From UBA1081 sp045535305 (lineage in GTDB: Bacteria > Bacillota > Clostridia > Oscillospirales > Acutalibacteraceae), in the NCBI GenBank assembly GCA_045535305.1, contig JAZSLJ010000007.1, forward strand, positions 8,868 to 72,867: a stretch of 64,000 nt of DNA, written 5' to 3'. The stretch's first letter is position 1. Each line of letters opens with the position of its first letter. This document shows, in pieces, positions 8,199-18,719 of this stretch. A program made the position numbers and the translations under genes. The notes below the pieces were generated by a model. It was not told where the DNA came from. It was given only the letters and a program-made list of their open reading frames with translations, and did no database searches.

Positions 8199-11100
8199 TT
8201 GAAAAGAATTAAAAAAGAATTAAAATCAAAAATGGCAATACTGTCCGAAGCATACAAGGCAAATTCGGGCGGTGAATGGCTTGCCGACAATTATTATATA
8301 ATCGAAAAAAATTACGCATCAACTTTAAAAGACATCAACCGCATAAGCATACAAGAAAACACTGATACAGTAACCGCTATTTGCAAAAAAATATGCAAAG
8401 ACGGTGTGCTCCCCTGCGACAGTGAAATAATAAGCGTTCTGCTTAATGAAAACATATCAACTGCTGCACTCGAAAACCTTGCAACATTTCTTAAAGCCGA
8501 GCTTATAATAAAAGCCGCCGAAACAGTTAACAACGATGAAGAAATATTTTCACAATGCATAAAATCCCTTATAAGAATTGAAGAAACGGATTTCGGAAAA
8601 ATTCTGTTCGAAACAAGCGTAACGGAAAAACTGCTTTGTCAGGACCCTGCGGGAATTTACAGAAATATGAGTGAGCATACAAAAATGATGTACAGACACG
8701 CAATTTACCGCGAAGCTGTAAAACAGGGCAAAAGCGAAAATGAAATTGCCGTAGAAACGCTGGACAAAGCAACAAAGGAAAGCAGGCACATCGGATTTTA
8801 TCTTACATTCAAAGAAAGAAATCACAACACAGGCAAATATTTACTTCTTACAGAAGCGGCACTTCCCTTTGCGGTACTGCTCATATTGTCCTTTGTGTTA
8901 AGAGCATGGTATTTACTGCCCCTGTTATATTTTCCCCTTTGGGAAGCTCTTAAATTCATATCGGATTTTATAATTTCAAAAATCAGCAAGCCCTTACTCT
9001 TGCCGTCAATGGATTACTCACAACTGATTCCCCAAAGCGAAAAAACCGTTATTGCAATATCGACTCTTTTGCCCGAAGCATCAAAAGCAAACAATATGAC
9101 GGAGCATTTACGCAAGCTTTGCCTTTCAAACTGCAAAGAAAACGTGTATATCTGTCTGCTTGCGGATCTGAGTGAAGCAAAAACGCCCTCAACCTCCGCC
9201 GACGATGCAGACATCAATGCGATGAAAAGGGTTATTGATGAGCTTAACAAGAAATACGGAAACAAATTTGTGCTTGCGCTGAGAAACAGGCGTTTTTCGG
9301 TAACGGAAAACAGATATTGCGCCCATGAACGCAAAAGAGGCGCTATAACATCGTTGGCAAAGCTGATAAAAGGCGACACAAATGAATTTTCTGTTCTACA
9401 TGGCGATGCGGAAAAATTAAAGAATGCAAAATTTATAATGGCTCTTGATTCCGATACCAATATGCCTGCAAAAAGCCTTAATGCGCTTGTGGGTATTGCA
9501 TCACATCCGCTGAACAGACCTGTAATTTCTCCGTCAAAGCAGAGAGTTACACAGGGCTACGGAATCATATCCCCGAGAATGGAAACAGACGTACAGGCTC
9601 ACAGCAAAACACATTTTTCGTTTCTGTTTTCAGGCTCAAACGGACTTTCCGCTTATTCCCATACTGTGGGTGAAAGATATCAGGACTTATTCGGCAAAAG
9701 TATTTTTTCGGGCAAAGGGCTTATAGATGTGGATTCATACTACAGGCTCATACCCGACAGATTACCCGAGGAACAGATTTTAAGCCACGACATATTAGAG
9801 GGTATTGTACTGCGGAACGCTTTTGCAGGCAATATTGCCCTGACCGATTCATTCCCGTCAAACGAAAACTCATATTTCAAGCGTCTGCACCGATGGATTA
9901 GAGGTGATACGCAAAACATTCAGCTGCTTTTTGATTTGCGTTACAAATCTTTTGCAGACACATTGGGCAAATGGTGGCTGATTGACAACATTCGCAGAGC
10001 AATAACTCCGTTGATTGCTGTTATCGGAATTATACTGTCCGTTCTTATGCCCGAAAATGTTGCAACAGCATCAACGCTGATATGCTTACTGTCAGTTTCG
10101 GCAACTCATCTTTTCGGTTTTTTGCAGTCCGTTATCCATGGCGGATTTTCCGTTTTATCAAGACTGTATTTTTCAAACACCGTTCCATACGCAATATCGT
10201 GCCTTTCAAAAGCTCTGCTTGAAATAGTTACACTTGTGCGTTATTCTGTCTGCTCGGCAGATGCACTTATACGTTCCGCTTACCGTATGCTCATAAGCCG
10301 TAAGCATATGCTTGAATGGACAACTGCCGCAGACAGCGAATCGGGGACCGGCTCAAATCAGTTTGTAAAAAAATCTCTGCCGTCGGTTATAACGGGTGTT
10401 TTCCTGTTATTTTTCGGGACAGGTATAATTAAAATCGCAGGTATTCTTTTTATAAGTGATTTACCCTTTTCAATTCTCAGCGCAAAAGAAAAAAAGTCCG
10501 AAAAACCAAAACTTAACGAAAACGAAAGAAAAGAGCTTACCGGATATCTTGCGTCAATGTGGCAGTTTTACGAGGATTTCTGCAACGAAGAACACAATTA
10601 TCTTATTCCCGACAATGTTCAGTACTCCCCTGTTTATGCAGTTGCAGACAGAACATCTCCCACAAATATAGGACTTATGCTGTGTGCGTTTCTCGGTGCA
10701 AGGATACTCAATTTTATTGATTCCAAATATCTTTGCAATCTGCTTGACCGTTCATTGGGCACCATTGAAAAACTCCCAAAATACAAGGGCAATCTGTACA
10801 ACTGGTACAACACAAAAACACTTGAAATTCTGCCGCCTCAATTTATTTCAACAGTTGACAGCGGCAACTTCCTGTGCTGTCTGACTTCCCTTCGCAATGG
10901 ACTGAAAAATTATACAGACGAATGTTACAGACTTATTTATACAATAAAACGGATTGACTCACTCATAAATTCCTGCGAGCTTGATTTTCTTTACAACGAA
11001 AGGCGGAATCTGTTTCACATCGGCTATGATACACAGGCTCAATCTCTCACTCCGTCATATTATGACCTGCTTATGAGTGAAGCGAGAATGACAAGTTATT

Positions 11101-14100
11101 TTGCCGTGGCATCGGAAAAGGTATCGTTCAGGCATTGGGAATCTCTCGGCAGAACGCTCAAAAAAAGCGGAAGATATACGGGACCTGTTTCCTGGTCGGG
11201 CACGATGTTTGAATACTTTATGCCTGCAATTTTCCTGCCCGATTACCCTGACACAATAGGCAGTGAAGCGCTTAAATACTGCATTTACTGCCAAAAAAAG
11301 AATGTGCGGGGCAAAAACATTCCTTACGGCATTTCCGAAAGCTGTTATTATGCATTTGACAGCAATCTGAATTACAGCTACAAGGCTCACGGCATAAGCA
11401 CATTAAGTCTGAGAAACGACAGAAGCAGAGAAACGGTAATTTCACCTTATTCAACATTTCTTACGCTCAGTCAGGACCCCCATTCCGCAATGCGTAACCT
11501 TAAAAAAACAGAGAAATTGGGTGCAACAGGCAAATACGGCTTTATTGAAGCAATAGATTTTACCCCGAATCGACGGGGCAACAGGGAGTTTCAGCTTGTA
11601 AACTGCTTTATGTCGCACCATATCGGTATGAGCTTTCTCTCTGGGGTAAACTGTATGTTCAATGATATTTTTACCGAGAATTTTATAACAGACGATATGA
11701 TGTACGGCAGTATTGACCTGATGTATGAAAAAATCCCTGCGGATGCAAAAATTCATAAAAATATTCAATGGCAGGACAGGCAATCACGTCCGGAAAGATA
11801 CAAAAATATGAAAATTACAAGAGAAAATATTTCAGCAACCAATCCCGATTCTACAGTTTTTTCAAACGGCAAATGGACACTTTTTGCCTGCGATACGGGA
11901 TGCAACTTAGCCGCTTACGGAAATGTATCTGTTTTTAAATGCAGAAAAGACCCATTCGGCTACCCCGACGGAATTTTTGCCGCAATAAAATATAACGGCG
12001 AAAAAGTGATTACTTTTACCGATGCACCGTATTACGAAAGCAATCCGAATTTAAGTGTGCAGAAAACGGAAACATCTATATGCTACAAAAATCACGATGA
12101 TAATTTTGCCTGTACACAGACGGTTTCAGTACATCCCGCAGCCGCCTGTCAGTTGCACACTTTCCGTATTAAAAACAAAACAAAAACAAAAAAAGAAGCT
12201 CAGCTTATGATTTATGCCGAGCCGTCGCTTATAAAGACGAATGAAACAATCGCACATCCCGCTTTTTCAAATATGTTTATTGAGACTGAATACCTAAAAG
12301 ATGAAAAGGTTTTGATTTTTACACGAAAAACAGAGTGTAAAGATAATCAACTTCACATCGCATTGGGGTTTGCAAACAAAAGCGATTTTAAATTTTCAAC
12401 AGACAGAGAAAGCATTTTATCAAGCAATATGGGCATTTTCAGAGTGTTTGACAACAACTTTGACAATGATTCAACATCTGCCGACAAGTGTATTGCTTTA
12501 CAGTTAAAGATAAATCTTCAGCCTTTCGGAATATTTTCAGACACGCTGTTAATTGCCGCAGCGTCGAGTAAAGAAGAAGTAATCGCATCAATTATTACTT
12601 TAAGAAACAGCAGACTTCCCTCTGTGAGCAAATGCACGCCCACGTTATTTGCGGACAACTCAATAGAAGGCATTTATGCAAAAAAAATATGTGAGCGTTT
12701 TCTGTTTGGCAGAACACCGCCTGCCGATGCAATAAAGGCGGCAAAAATAAACAACGGCTCACGCAAGGATTTATGGTCAACAGGCATTTCGGGAGATTAT
12801 CCCATAATAATAGTAAAGTGTGAAAATAACGACACAACGGCTGTTTTACCTTTTGTTACACTTCACACTAAGCTTATGAGAGCATCAATTCAAACAGAGC
12901 TTGTATTTATTACGGATTCATCCGACGGCTATACAAACGCCTTTAAAGAAGCGGTTATTTCCGCATTGACTGACAGTTCGGTAATAAACAAACGGGGCGG
13001 AATTTTCATTTTAAGCTTAAATTCACTTGAAAGAAAGGCACTCTGCGCACTTACCGCCTCAGCTCTTGCCGTTTATCCCGAAACGGAAAATGAAACCGAT
13101 GATAAAAAATTTATTTTATCCCCCATATCTCTCTGTTCCCATCAGACAAGCAAAAATATGTTTGCAAAAAACGGCTATATCATCGGTGAACAGACTTACC
13201 TGCCCTGGAGTCATATTATAAGCAACAGAAATTTCGGCACGCTGATTTCAAATTACTCTTTGGGTTACACTTGGGCACTTAATTCAAGAGAAAACAAGCT
13301 CACCCCCTGGTATAACGATACACGCAGAGCTTACAACGGCGAAATGCTTTATTTATCAAGCGAAAACGGACGGTTTGATTTAATAAAAGGCTCCTGTGCA
13401 TTTTTTATAGATAACAAGGGTGAATATTACGCTTTTGCCGACGGACTTAATTTCAGAACAAGCGTTACGGTATGCGGTGAAAACATGTGCAAAATTATTG
13501 ATATTTGTATTATCAATGATTCGGAATCAAACAAGGAATTTGCCGTAAATTATTACTGTGAGCTTGCGCTGGGAGATTTCCCGAATAAAAAGCTGTTTAT
13601 AAAAAAAGAAGTCGGAACGGACAGAATCACAGTCAAAAACCTTTACAACGATGTTTTTGACGGATACGCTGTTTTATCCTGCGACAGAGAATGTACTTTT
13701 CATTTCAGCAAAACCGCATTTTTATGTAACAGCGACAGCGGGAACGACACCTTTGACTGTATGATTGCCGAAAGAAAGCTCAGCCTTAAAGCAAATTCAA
13801 GCGTTAATGTGAGATTCTGTTTATCCTACGGCAACAGCAATTTTTCAGCAATCAAAATGCCCTATGTCCGCGAAAAACACGTCAATGAAAACAGAATTAC
13901 CATTGAAACGCCCGACAAAAATCTTGATAATTTTTTCAACGGCTTTTTACTTCATCAGATTGTAAACGGCAGAATTTTTGCAAGAACGGGATTTTATCAA
14001 TGCAGCGGTGCATACGGATTCCGCGACCAGCTTCAGGATGCTATGTCAGTTGCGATAACGCATCCCGAAATACTAAGAACACAGATTCTTTATTGCTGTG

Positions 14101-15260
14101 AGGCACAGTTCACACAAGGTGATGTGCTTCATTGGTTTCATCATCTGTACTTTAATGACAGGCGCGTTTTAAGAGGTGTAAGAACACTGTATTCCGACGA
14201 TTTACTCTGGCTGCCGCTTGCGGTTAGTGAATATTGCAGAGTAAGCGGTGATTTGTCAATTCTTGATGTAAAAGTCCCCTATCTTGATGCGCCTATACTC
14301 GAAAAAGGTGAAATCGAGCGTTTCGGAGAATTCACAAAATCAAAAAGCATCGGCACTGTTTACAACCATTGTATCAACGCAATAACTCACGCCTGCAAAT
14401 TCGGCGAACATTCTCTGCCGCTTATCAAAGGCGGTGATTGGAACGATTCTTTTAATTCGGTGGGTATTCTCGGCAAAGGTGAAAGTGTATGGCTCGGTAT
14501 GTTTTTATCCTATACTCTTAAAAATTTTGCATCATTATGTGATATTAAAAATGACAAAAAAACAGCCGAAACAATGCGAATCCTCTCCAAAAAACTGAAT
14601 GAAGCAACGGATGCCTGTGCGTGGGACAAAGACAGATACCTCAGATGCTTTTATGATGACGGAACTCCTATGGGCAAAGAGGGCAACAACGAGTGTGCCA
14701 TTGACCTGTTACCGCAGGCGTGGAGCGTAATTTCGGGTATGCCCGACAAAAAAAGGTGCCGCATCGCAGTTGATACGGCGTACAATCAGCTTGTGGACAA
14801 AGAAAACAGAATAATCAAGTTATTTACTCCTCCGTTTAATGAAAAAAGCAAAAAAACGGGCTATGTGAACCGCTATCCCGAAGGTGTAAGAGAAAACGGT
14901 GGCCAGTACACTCACGGTGCAACATGGCTTGCACAGGCATATTTTATGCTTAACGAGCCGTCAACGGGATATGAACTGATAAAAATTCTTAATCCTGCAA
15001 ACAAGCCTTATGATAAATACAAAACAGAGCCTTATTACCTTGCAGGTGATGTTTACTCGGCACAAGGTATGGAAGGCAGAGGCGGATGGACCATTTATAC
15101 AGGTTCAGCAGGCTGGTTTTACAGGATTATTGTTGAGAATATGTTTGGAATAATAAAAAGAAAATACGATATAAAAACAAATCCCCGCCTCCCCGAAGAA
15201 CTGCGAGGAAGCAGGGTAAAAATTCAATTAAACGGAAATACAAAGGAGTTTAAGTTTTAG
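8199..15260 (+). CDS. Cyclic beta-1,2-glucan synthase-like GT84/GH94 protein
   Basis: At 2353 residues this is the largest gene of the window. After about 210 N-terminal residues there are hydrophobic segments (about 214-260). A glycosyltransferase domain follows with LDSDTN (Asp417/Asp419) and RLHRW (Trp566), then another membrane segment group (about 595-680). The C-terminal part is a GH94-type phosphorylase domain with GFRDQLQDAM and GGDWNDSF near residues 2078-2085; Asp2083 is the likely catalytic acid. This order matches the NdvB/Cgs architecture, where glucan is made from UDP-glucose and its length is set by the phosphorylase domain. It is somewhat shorter than proteobacterial NdvB (about 2800). 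The start is TTG, with AAGGTGAT 7 bases upstream; an ATG 11 codons later is a poorer choice. It overlaps the convergent ruvX gene by 11 bases. The product could be another beta-glucan. Confidence 0.85.
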   Translation: MKRIKKELKSKMAILSEAYKANSGGEWLADNYYIIEKNYASTLKDINRISIQENTDTVTAICKKICKDGVLPCDSEIISVLLNENISTAALENLATFLKAELIIKAAETVNNDEEIFSQCIKSLIRIEETDFGKILFETSVTEKLLCQDPAGIYRNMSEHTKMMYRHAIYREAVKQGKSENEIAVETLDKATKESRHIGFYLTFKERNHNTGKYLLLTEAALPFAVLLILSFVLRAWYLLPLLYFPLWEALKFISDFIISKISKPLLLPSMDYSQLIPQSEKTVIAISTLLPEASKANNMTEHLRKLCLSNCKENVYICLLADLSEAKTPSTSADDADINAMKRVIDELNKKYGNKFVLALRNRRFSVTENRYCAHERKRGAITSLAKLIKGDTNEFSVLHGDAEKLKNAKFIMALDSDTNMPAKSLNALVGIASHPLNRPVISPSKQRVTQGYGIISPRMETDVQAHSKTHFSFLFSGSNGLSAYSHTVGERYQDLFGKSIFSGKGLIDVDSYYRLIPDRLPEEQILSHDILEGIVLRNAFAGNIALTDSFPSNENSYFKRLHRWIRGDTQNIQLLFDLRYKSFADTLGKWWLIDNIRRAITPLIAVIGIILSVLMPENVATASTLICLLSVSATHLFGFLQSVIHGGFSVLSRLYFSNTVPYAISCLSKALLEIVTLVRYSVCSADALIRSAYRMLISRKHMLEWTTAADSESGTGSNQFVKKSLPSVITGVFLLFFGTGIIKIAGILFISDLPFSILSAKEKKSEKPKLNENERKELTGYLASMWQFYEDFCNEEHNYLIPDNVQYSPVYAVADRTSPTNIGLMLCAFLGARILNFIDSKYLCNLLDRSLGTIEKLPKYKGNLYNWYNTKTLEILPPQFISTVDSGNFLCCLTSLRNGLKNYTDECYRLIYTIKRIDSLINSCELDFLYNERRNLFHIGYDTQAQSLTPSYYDLLMSEARMTSYFAVASEKVSFRHWESLGRTLKKSGRYTGPVSWSGTMFEYFMPAIFLPDYPDTIGSEALKYCIYCQKKNVRGKNIPYGISESCYYAFDSNLNYSYKAHGISTLSLRNDRSRETVISPYSTFLTLSQDPHSAMRNLKKTEKLGATGKYGFIEAIDFTPNRRGNREFQLVNCFMSHHIGMSFLSGVNCMFNDIFTENFITDDMMYGSIDLMYEKIPADAKIHKNIQWQDRQSRPERYKNMKITRENISATNPDSTVFSNGKWTLFACDTGCNLAAYGNVSVFKCRKDPFGYPDGIFAAIKYNGEKVITFTDAPYYESNPNLSVQKTETSICYKNHDDNFACTQTVSVHPAAACQLHTFRIKNKTKTKKEAQLMIYAEPSLIKTNETIAHPAFSNMFIETEYLKDEKVLIFTRKTECKDNQLHIALGFANKSDFKFSTDRESILSSNMGIFRVFDNNFDNDSTSADKCIALQLKINLQPFGIFSDTLLIAAASSKEEVIASIITLRNSRLPSVSKCTPTLFADNSIEGIYAKKICERFLFGRTPPADAIKAAKINNGSRKDLWSTGISGDYPIIIVKCENNDTTAVLPFVTLHTKLMRASIQTELVFITDSSDGYTNAFKEAVISALTDSSVINKRGGIFILSLNSLERKALCALTASALAVYPETENETDDKKFILSPISLCSHQTSKNMFAKNGYIIGEQTYLPWSHIISNRNFGTLISNYSLGYTWALNSRENKLTPWYNDTRRAYNGEMLYLSSENGRFDLIKGSCAFFIDNKGEYYAFADGLNFRTSVTVCGENMCKIIDICIINDSESNKEFAVNYYCELALGDFPNKKLFIKKEVGTDRITVKNLYNDVFDGYAVLSCDRECTFHFSKTAFLCNSDSGNDTFDCMIAERKLSLKANSSVNVRFCLSYGNSNFSAIKMPYVREKHVNENRITIETPDKNLDNFFNGFLLHQIVNGRIFARTGFYQCSGAYGFRDQLQDAMSVAITHPEILRTQILYCCEAQFTQGDVLHWFHHLYFNDRRVLRGVRTLYSDDLLWLPLAVSEYCRVSGDLSILDVKVPYLDAPILEKGEIERFGEFTKSKSIGTVYNHCINAITHACKFGEHSLPLIKGGDWNDSFNSVGILGKGESVWLGMFLSYTLKNFASLCDIKNDKKTAETMRILSKKLNEATDACAWDKDRYLRCFYDDGTPMGKEGNNECAIDLLPQAWSVISGMPDKKRCRIAVDTAYNQLVDKENRIIKLFTPPFNEKSKKTGYVNRYPEGVRENGGQYTHGATWLAQAYFMLNEPSTGYELIKILNPANKPYDKYKTEPYYLAGDVYSAQGMEGRGGWTIYTGSAGWFYRIIVENMFGIIKRKYDIKTNPRLPEELRGSRVKIQLNGNTKEFKF

Positions 15261-15672
15261 CGTTTTTTCTGTATGACATGAAATCTTCAAGTATCATTAC
15301 CGCAGAAACCGCATCAACTACCGCCTTGCGCTTTTTTCCTCTTGTATCTGTCATATTAAGGGCAAGGTGGGCTGAAACCGTTGTAAGCCTTTCATCGTAC
15401 AATTCAACCGACATTCCGGACTTATTTTGCAATTCCTGTGAAAATTCCTTACAGGCTTCTGCTCTGAAACCCTGTGAGCCGTCCATATTTTTCGGCAGAC
15501 CTACAACAAATGCTTCGGCTTTTTTATCCTTTGCGGCAGAGATTATCTTTTTGATAAGCACATCTCTGTCGCTTTCTTTTATAACATCTACGGGAGAAGC
15601 GAGTATCTCATTTTTATCGCATACCGCAAGACCTGTTCGCACATCGCCGTAATCAACAGCCATTATAACCAT
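15250..15672 (-). CDS. ruvX: RuvX/YqgF-type Holliday junction resolvase-like nuclease
   Basis: The 140-residue protein has the RNase H-like YqgF fold: MAVDYGDVRTGLAVCD at the N terminus with the first catalytic Asp, FVVGLPKNMDGSQG in the middle, YDERLTTVSAH, and a C-terminal VDAVSAVMILEDF. The family is linked to pre-16S rRNA 5'-end maturation and was proposed as a resolvase. A start further upstream would add a low-complexity Cys/Ser/Asn tail that is only the PBP repeat region in another frame. The ATG at 15672, with GGAGG 6 bases before it, is right. It begins 3 bases after the PBP stop, so it is coupled to it, and overlaps the convergent glucan synthase gene by 11 bases. Confidence 0.9.
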   Translation of the reverse strand: MVIMAVDYGDVRTGLAVCDKNEILASPVDVIKESDRDVLIKKIISAAKDKKAEAFVVGLPKNMDGSQGFRAEACKEFSQELQNKSGMSVELYDERLTTVSAHLALNMTDTRGKKRKAVVDAVSAVMILEDFMSYRKNAKT

Positions 15673-15674
15673 AA

Positions 15675-18023
15675 TCAGCCTCCGGCAACGGGTGCAGCCG
15701 TTGTTGGTGTTGTTGTCTGAACAGGTGCTGCGGGAGTTGTTGTGCCGTTTACAGGCACTCCGTTTTCGGGAGTTGCAGGTGTTTCGGGAACTGCTGTTGC
15801 ACATTCGGTGCAGGTTGAGGGAACAGATGATCTCTTATACCAGCCTGTTGCAGTTTTTTCACATTTTGCACCTGAGATAAGACCTGTCTGCAAACAGTAA
15901 GTTCTTTTTACAATTTCATTACTGTATTCAAAAGATTTTGTGGGAAGGTCTGCGTGAATCTTATTCATTACTGTCTGATAAAGCTTACCGCAATAGTTTG
16001 TTGAGAAATCAAGCTCTTCCGCATATTCGGAATAGCCCATCCATACAGAGCAGACGTAATAAGGAGTACCGCCGATAAACCAACGGTCTTTTTCATCTGA
16101 TGTTGTACCTGTTTTTGCAAACATATCAAAGCCTGACACTCTGAACGCTCTGCCCGTACCGTTTGATGCTGTTGCAACAGTCTGCAAAAGCTTATTCATA
16201 ACATCTGCCGTACCGGGTTCCATAACCTGTTCTCCCGAATCGTTGTGAGTAAGGTATACAGTTGAACCTGAGCTGTTTGTAACTGTGTAATAGCAGTAAG
16301 GCTCGTGATAAACACCGCTGTTGCCGAATGTTACGTAAGCCGCACACATCTCTATTGCATACACACCGTGAGACATAGCGCCTACTGCAAGAGGAGCATA
16401 GTCGCTGTCCGACTCCTCAAGTGATGTAATTTTAAATGTATCCTTAAGCCAGTTATAGCTCTTTGCAACGCCGACACTTTTAAGAATCTGTGCAGGAACC
16501 GTATTGTGAGAGGGAGCAAGTGCCTGCTGAATAGTCTCAAAGCTATCGGGTGCTCCCGGATCACCGCCGTAGTTTGTGGGCCATCTTGCACCGTTTACGG
16601 TGATACCGTAATTAAGAACAAGCGGATAAGACCATGTGTAACGATTACTGTCAATCGCATAAGAATATACACTAAGCGGTTTTATTGAAGAACCGGGCTG
16701 ACGCTTTGAATCAGTTGCAATATTAAGGCATCTTGCACCTTCTTTTTCGCCTGCCTGACCTATAATACCGAGGACTCTGCCCTCATAGTCCATAATAACC
16801 ATACAAGACTGAACCTGTTCACCGTGAGAGTTTGTTGATGTGGGGAAGCCTTTACGGTTATAGTAAATATCTTCAAGAGTTTTCTGTATTTCGGTATCAA
16901 CGGCAACGTGAATTTTAAGTCCGCCGTAATATACCATTTTCCATGCTTCGTTATAACTGTAATTGTAAGCCTCCATAAGGTCTTCGATAACGGATTCAAC
17001 AACATAGTCTACATAATAACTCTGCACTTCATCATCGTCATTTTTATTTTCTTCAACCTTTATCATTTCATCGGTTTTATCGTTTTTGTTGGATGCTACA
17101 TAATCGTCATCAGATGTAAATACAAGGTCGTACTCAACAGCTTCATCATATTCTTCCTGACTAATATAACCGTCGCGAAGCATACAGTCAAGAGCGTATA
17201 CCATTCTGTCCCTGTTCTTTTCGTAGTTAAGAATGGGGTTGTTTGCTCTGGGCTCTTGTGTTATAGCCGCAATACAGGCACTTTCTGCAAGATTAAGCTC
17301 ATTTACGTCTTTACCGAAATAGTATTCGGCTGCGGTCTGTACACCGTAACAGCCTGCGTCAAGATAAAGAGTATTAAGATATGCTTCAAGGATAGTTTCC
17401 TTTGAATAATGCTTTTCAAGGTTGAGTGCGTTAAGAATTTCTCTGTACTTTCTTACATAAGTAACGTCTCTTTCACCTGTTAAGTTCTTGATAAGCTGCT
17501 GTGTGATTGTTGAACCGCCCTGTCCGTCGTACTTGGGAACGATAAGAACAGCAATAGTTCTTCTCCAGTCAACACCCTGATGAACGTAAAATCGAGTATC
17601 TTCAAGAGCAACAAAAGCTTTTTGCAGTTTATCCGGGATTTCATCAAGATCTACCCAGATACGGTTTTCCTCGCCGTGAAGTCTTGCAATTTCAATTTCG
17701 TTACCTGCATTGTCAAGAGTGTAAAGAATTGTTGTCTGGCTCTGGTTTGCCTTGTATTCATCCAGGTCAATGGAAACATCGCCGCCGATGAATGCTGACA
17801 TATAGTTAACAACATAAAGACCCACCGTTGACACGATGATCATACCCGCAAGAAAGATTGAACAGAAAACTATTCCTGCTTTTCTTAAACGGGGATGCTC
17901 TTTTTTTACGCGCTTTTTTCTTTTTTCCTTTTTGGACTCTTCACCGTTTTCGCCTTCCGCAGAGGAAACGATATTCTCTTCTTCGTTCTGATTTCCGTAA
18001 CCGGAATCTCTCATTTTATCCAT
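15675..18023 (-). CDS. Class A penicillin-binding protein (PBP1A type)
   Basis: The 782-residue bifunctional murein synthase has a charged cytoplasmic N terminus (about 45 residues, Lys/Glu-rich) and one membrane anchor (about 48-72). A GT51 transglycosylase domain follows with catalytic Glu141 in LEDTRFYVHQG and the block GGSTITQQLIKN. The transpeptidase domain has Ser445 in SSIK, the SHN motif in APSHNTVP, and Lys637 in KTGT. The C terminus is a Pro/Thr/Ala-rich tail with repeated TTPxxP units, probably unstructured and in the wall. It polymerises and cross-links peptidoglycan on the outer membrane face. It lies 23 bases after the SH3 gene and just before ruvX, in one minus-strand operon. 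Confidence 0.95.
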   Translation of the reverse strand: MDKMRDSGYGNQNEEENIVSSAEGENGEESKKEKRKKRVKKEHPRLRKAGIVFCSIFLAGMIIVSTVGLYVVNYMSAFIGGDVSIDLDEYKANQSQTTILYTLDNAGNEIEIARLHGEENRIWVDLDEIPDKLQKAFVALEDTRFYVHQGVDWRRTIAVLIVPKYDGQGGSTITQQLIKNLTGERDVTYVRKYREILNALNLEKHYSKETILEAYLNTLYLDAGCYGVQTAAEYYFGKDVNELNLAESACIAAITQEPRANNPILNYEKNRDRMVYALDCMLRDGYISQEEYDEAVEYDLVFTSDDDYVASNKNDKTDEMIKVEENKNDDDEVQSYYVDYVVESVIEDLMEAYNYSYNEAWKMVYYGGLKIHVAVDTEIQKTLEDIYYNRKGFPTSTNSHGEQVQSCMVIMDYEGRVLGIIGQAGEKEGARCLNIATDSKRQPGSSIKPLSVYSYAIDSNRYTWSYPLVLNYGITVNGARWPTNYGGDPGAPDSFETIQQALAPSHNTVPAQILKSVGVAKSYNWLKDTFKITSLEESDSDYAPLAVGAMSHGVYAIEMCAAYVTFGNSGVYHEPYCYYTVTNSSGSTVYLTHNDSGEQVMEPGTADVMNKLLQTVATASNGTGRAFRVSGFDMFAKTGTTSDEKDRWFIGGTPYYVCSVWMGYSEYAEELDFSTNYCGKLYQTVMNKIHADLPTKSFEYSNEIVKRTYCLQTGLISGAKCEKTATGWYKRSSVPSTCTECATAVPETPATPENGVPVNGTTTPAAPVQTTTPTTAAPVAGG

Positions 18024-18046
18024 TTACAAATAATTCTCCCCTGTAA

Positions 18047-18550
18047 TTACTCTGCAGCTTTAAGGTAGTCCATTGATACCCAGCCGCGTTTGCCGTTATA
18101 CTCTATATAGCCCCAGCCTTTTGTTGAGCTTGATGATGAAGCATCGTCAACAAAAAGCACATTCACTGTTGTACCGTTGGGAATTGTGGCCATTACACTG
18201 TACTGTGTGCCTGCCGTGGGACGCATATTCACCGATGAATTACTGCTTGTTGAAACAACGTAATATCCTGCGCCGTTAAGCTGAAGATTGCCGTTTGAAG
18301 CATCATCATCGGTTGTATCCTCTTCTTTAATATACGAATCGGAAGATACGGCATTATCCTTTTCGGTTTCATCCTCTTTACCGCCTGCGACACTTGCAAT
18401 AATAACAATAACAAAAATCAATGCAATTACAACACCCGTTACACCGATAATAAGAGTACGTTTGTCGGCTTTGCGGATAAGTTTGATTAAATTTTTAATA
18501 AAGTTAGAGAGTTTTTTCTTAAATAAATTCAGATTAAACTTTTTATCCAT
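18047..18550 (-). CDS. Membrane-anchored SH3b-domain protein
   Basis: The 167-residue protein has a basic N terminus, one membrane segment (about residues 33-54) and an acidic, Asp/Ser-rich linker. The C-terminal bacterial SH3 domain (about 95-165) has blocks SSVNMRPTAGTQYSVMATI and GWGYIEYNGKRGWVSMDYL. SH3b domains bind peptidoglycan or other cell-wall ligands. As the first gene of the operon with a class A PBP it probably acts at the cell wall. No catalytic domain is present. The start follows an AAGGAGG ribosome site. Confidence 0.85.
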   Translation of the reverse strand: MDKKFNLNLFKKKLSNFIKNLIKLIRKADKRTLIIGVTGVVIALIFVIVIIASVAGGKEDETEKDNAVSSDSYIKEEDTTDDDASNGNLQLNGAGYYVVSTSSNSSVNMRPTAGTQYSVMATIPNGTTVNVLFVDDASSSSSTKGWGYIEYNGKRGWVSMDYLKAAE

Positions 18551-18576
18551 AAGAATATACCTCCTTAATCATTGTA

Positions 18577-18605
18577 ATTATAACAGAGGCGGTTATAAAT
18601 TTCAA
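18577..18605 (-). promoter_or_regulatory. Sigma-A promoter of the SH3-PBP-ruvX operon
   Basis: On the minus strand TTGAAA (18600-18605), 17 bases, TATAAT (18577-18582), 26 bases before the start codon. Confidence 0.7.
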
Positions 18606-18680
18606 CACTTATAACAACTTTGTAATACTATTTTTATATACATAAAATAACACAAATCTTCAAAATTTACACATAAAATA

Positions 18681-18705
18681 AAGCTACCCTTAAAATAGGC
18701 AGCTT
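18681..18705 (-). terminator. Terminator of the rluD-type operon
   Basis: AAGCTACC (18681-18688) pairs with GGCAGCTT (18698-18705) with one mismatch. On the minus strand the stem is followed by a TTTATTTTATG tract. Confidence 0.6.
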
Positions 18706-18719
18706 ATCAAACATTAAAA

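Noticed and set aside
15673..15804. Extended N terminus of RuvX (44 extra residues rich in Cys, Ser and Asn)
   Set aside because: It is the PBP C-terminal repeat read in another frame; a GGAGG site marks the ATG at 15672.
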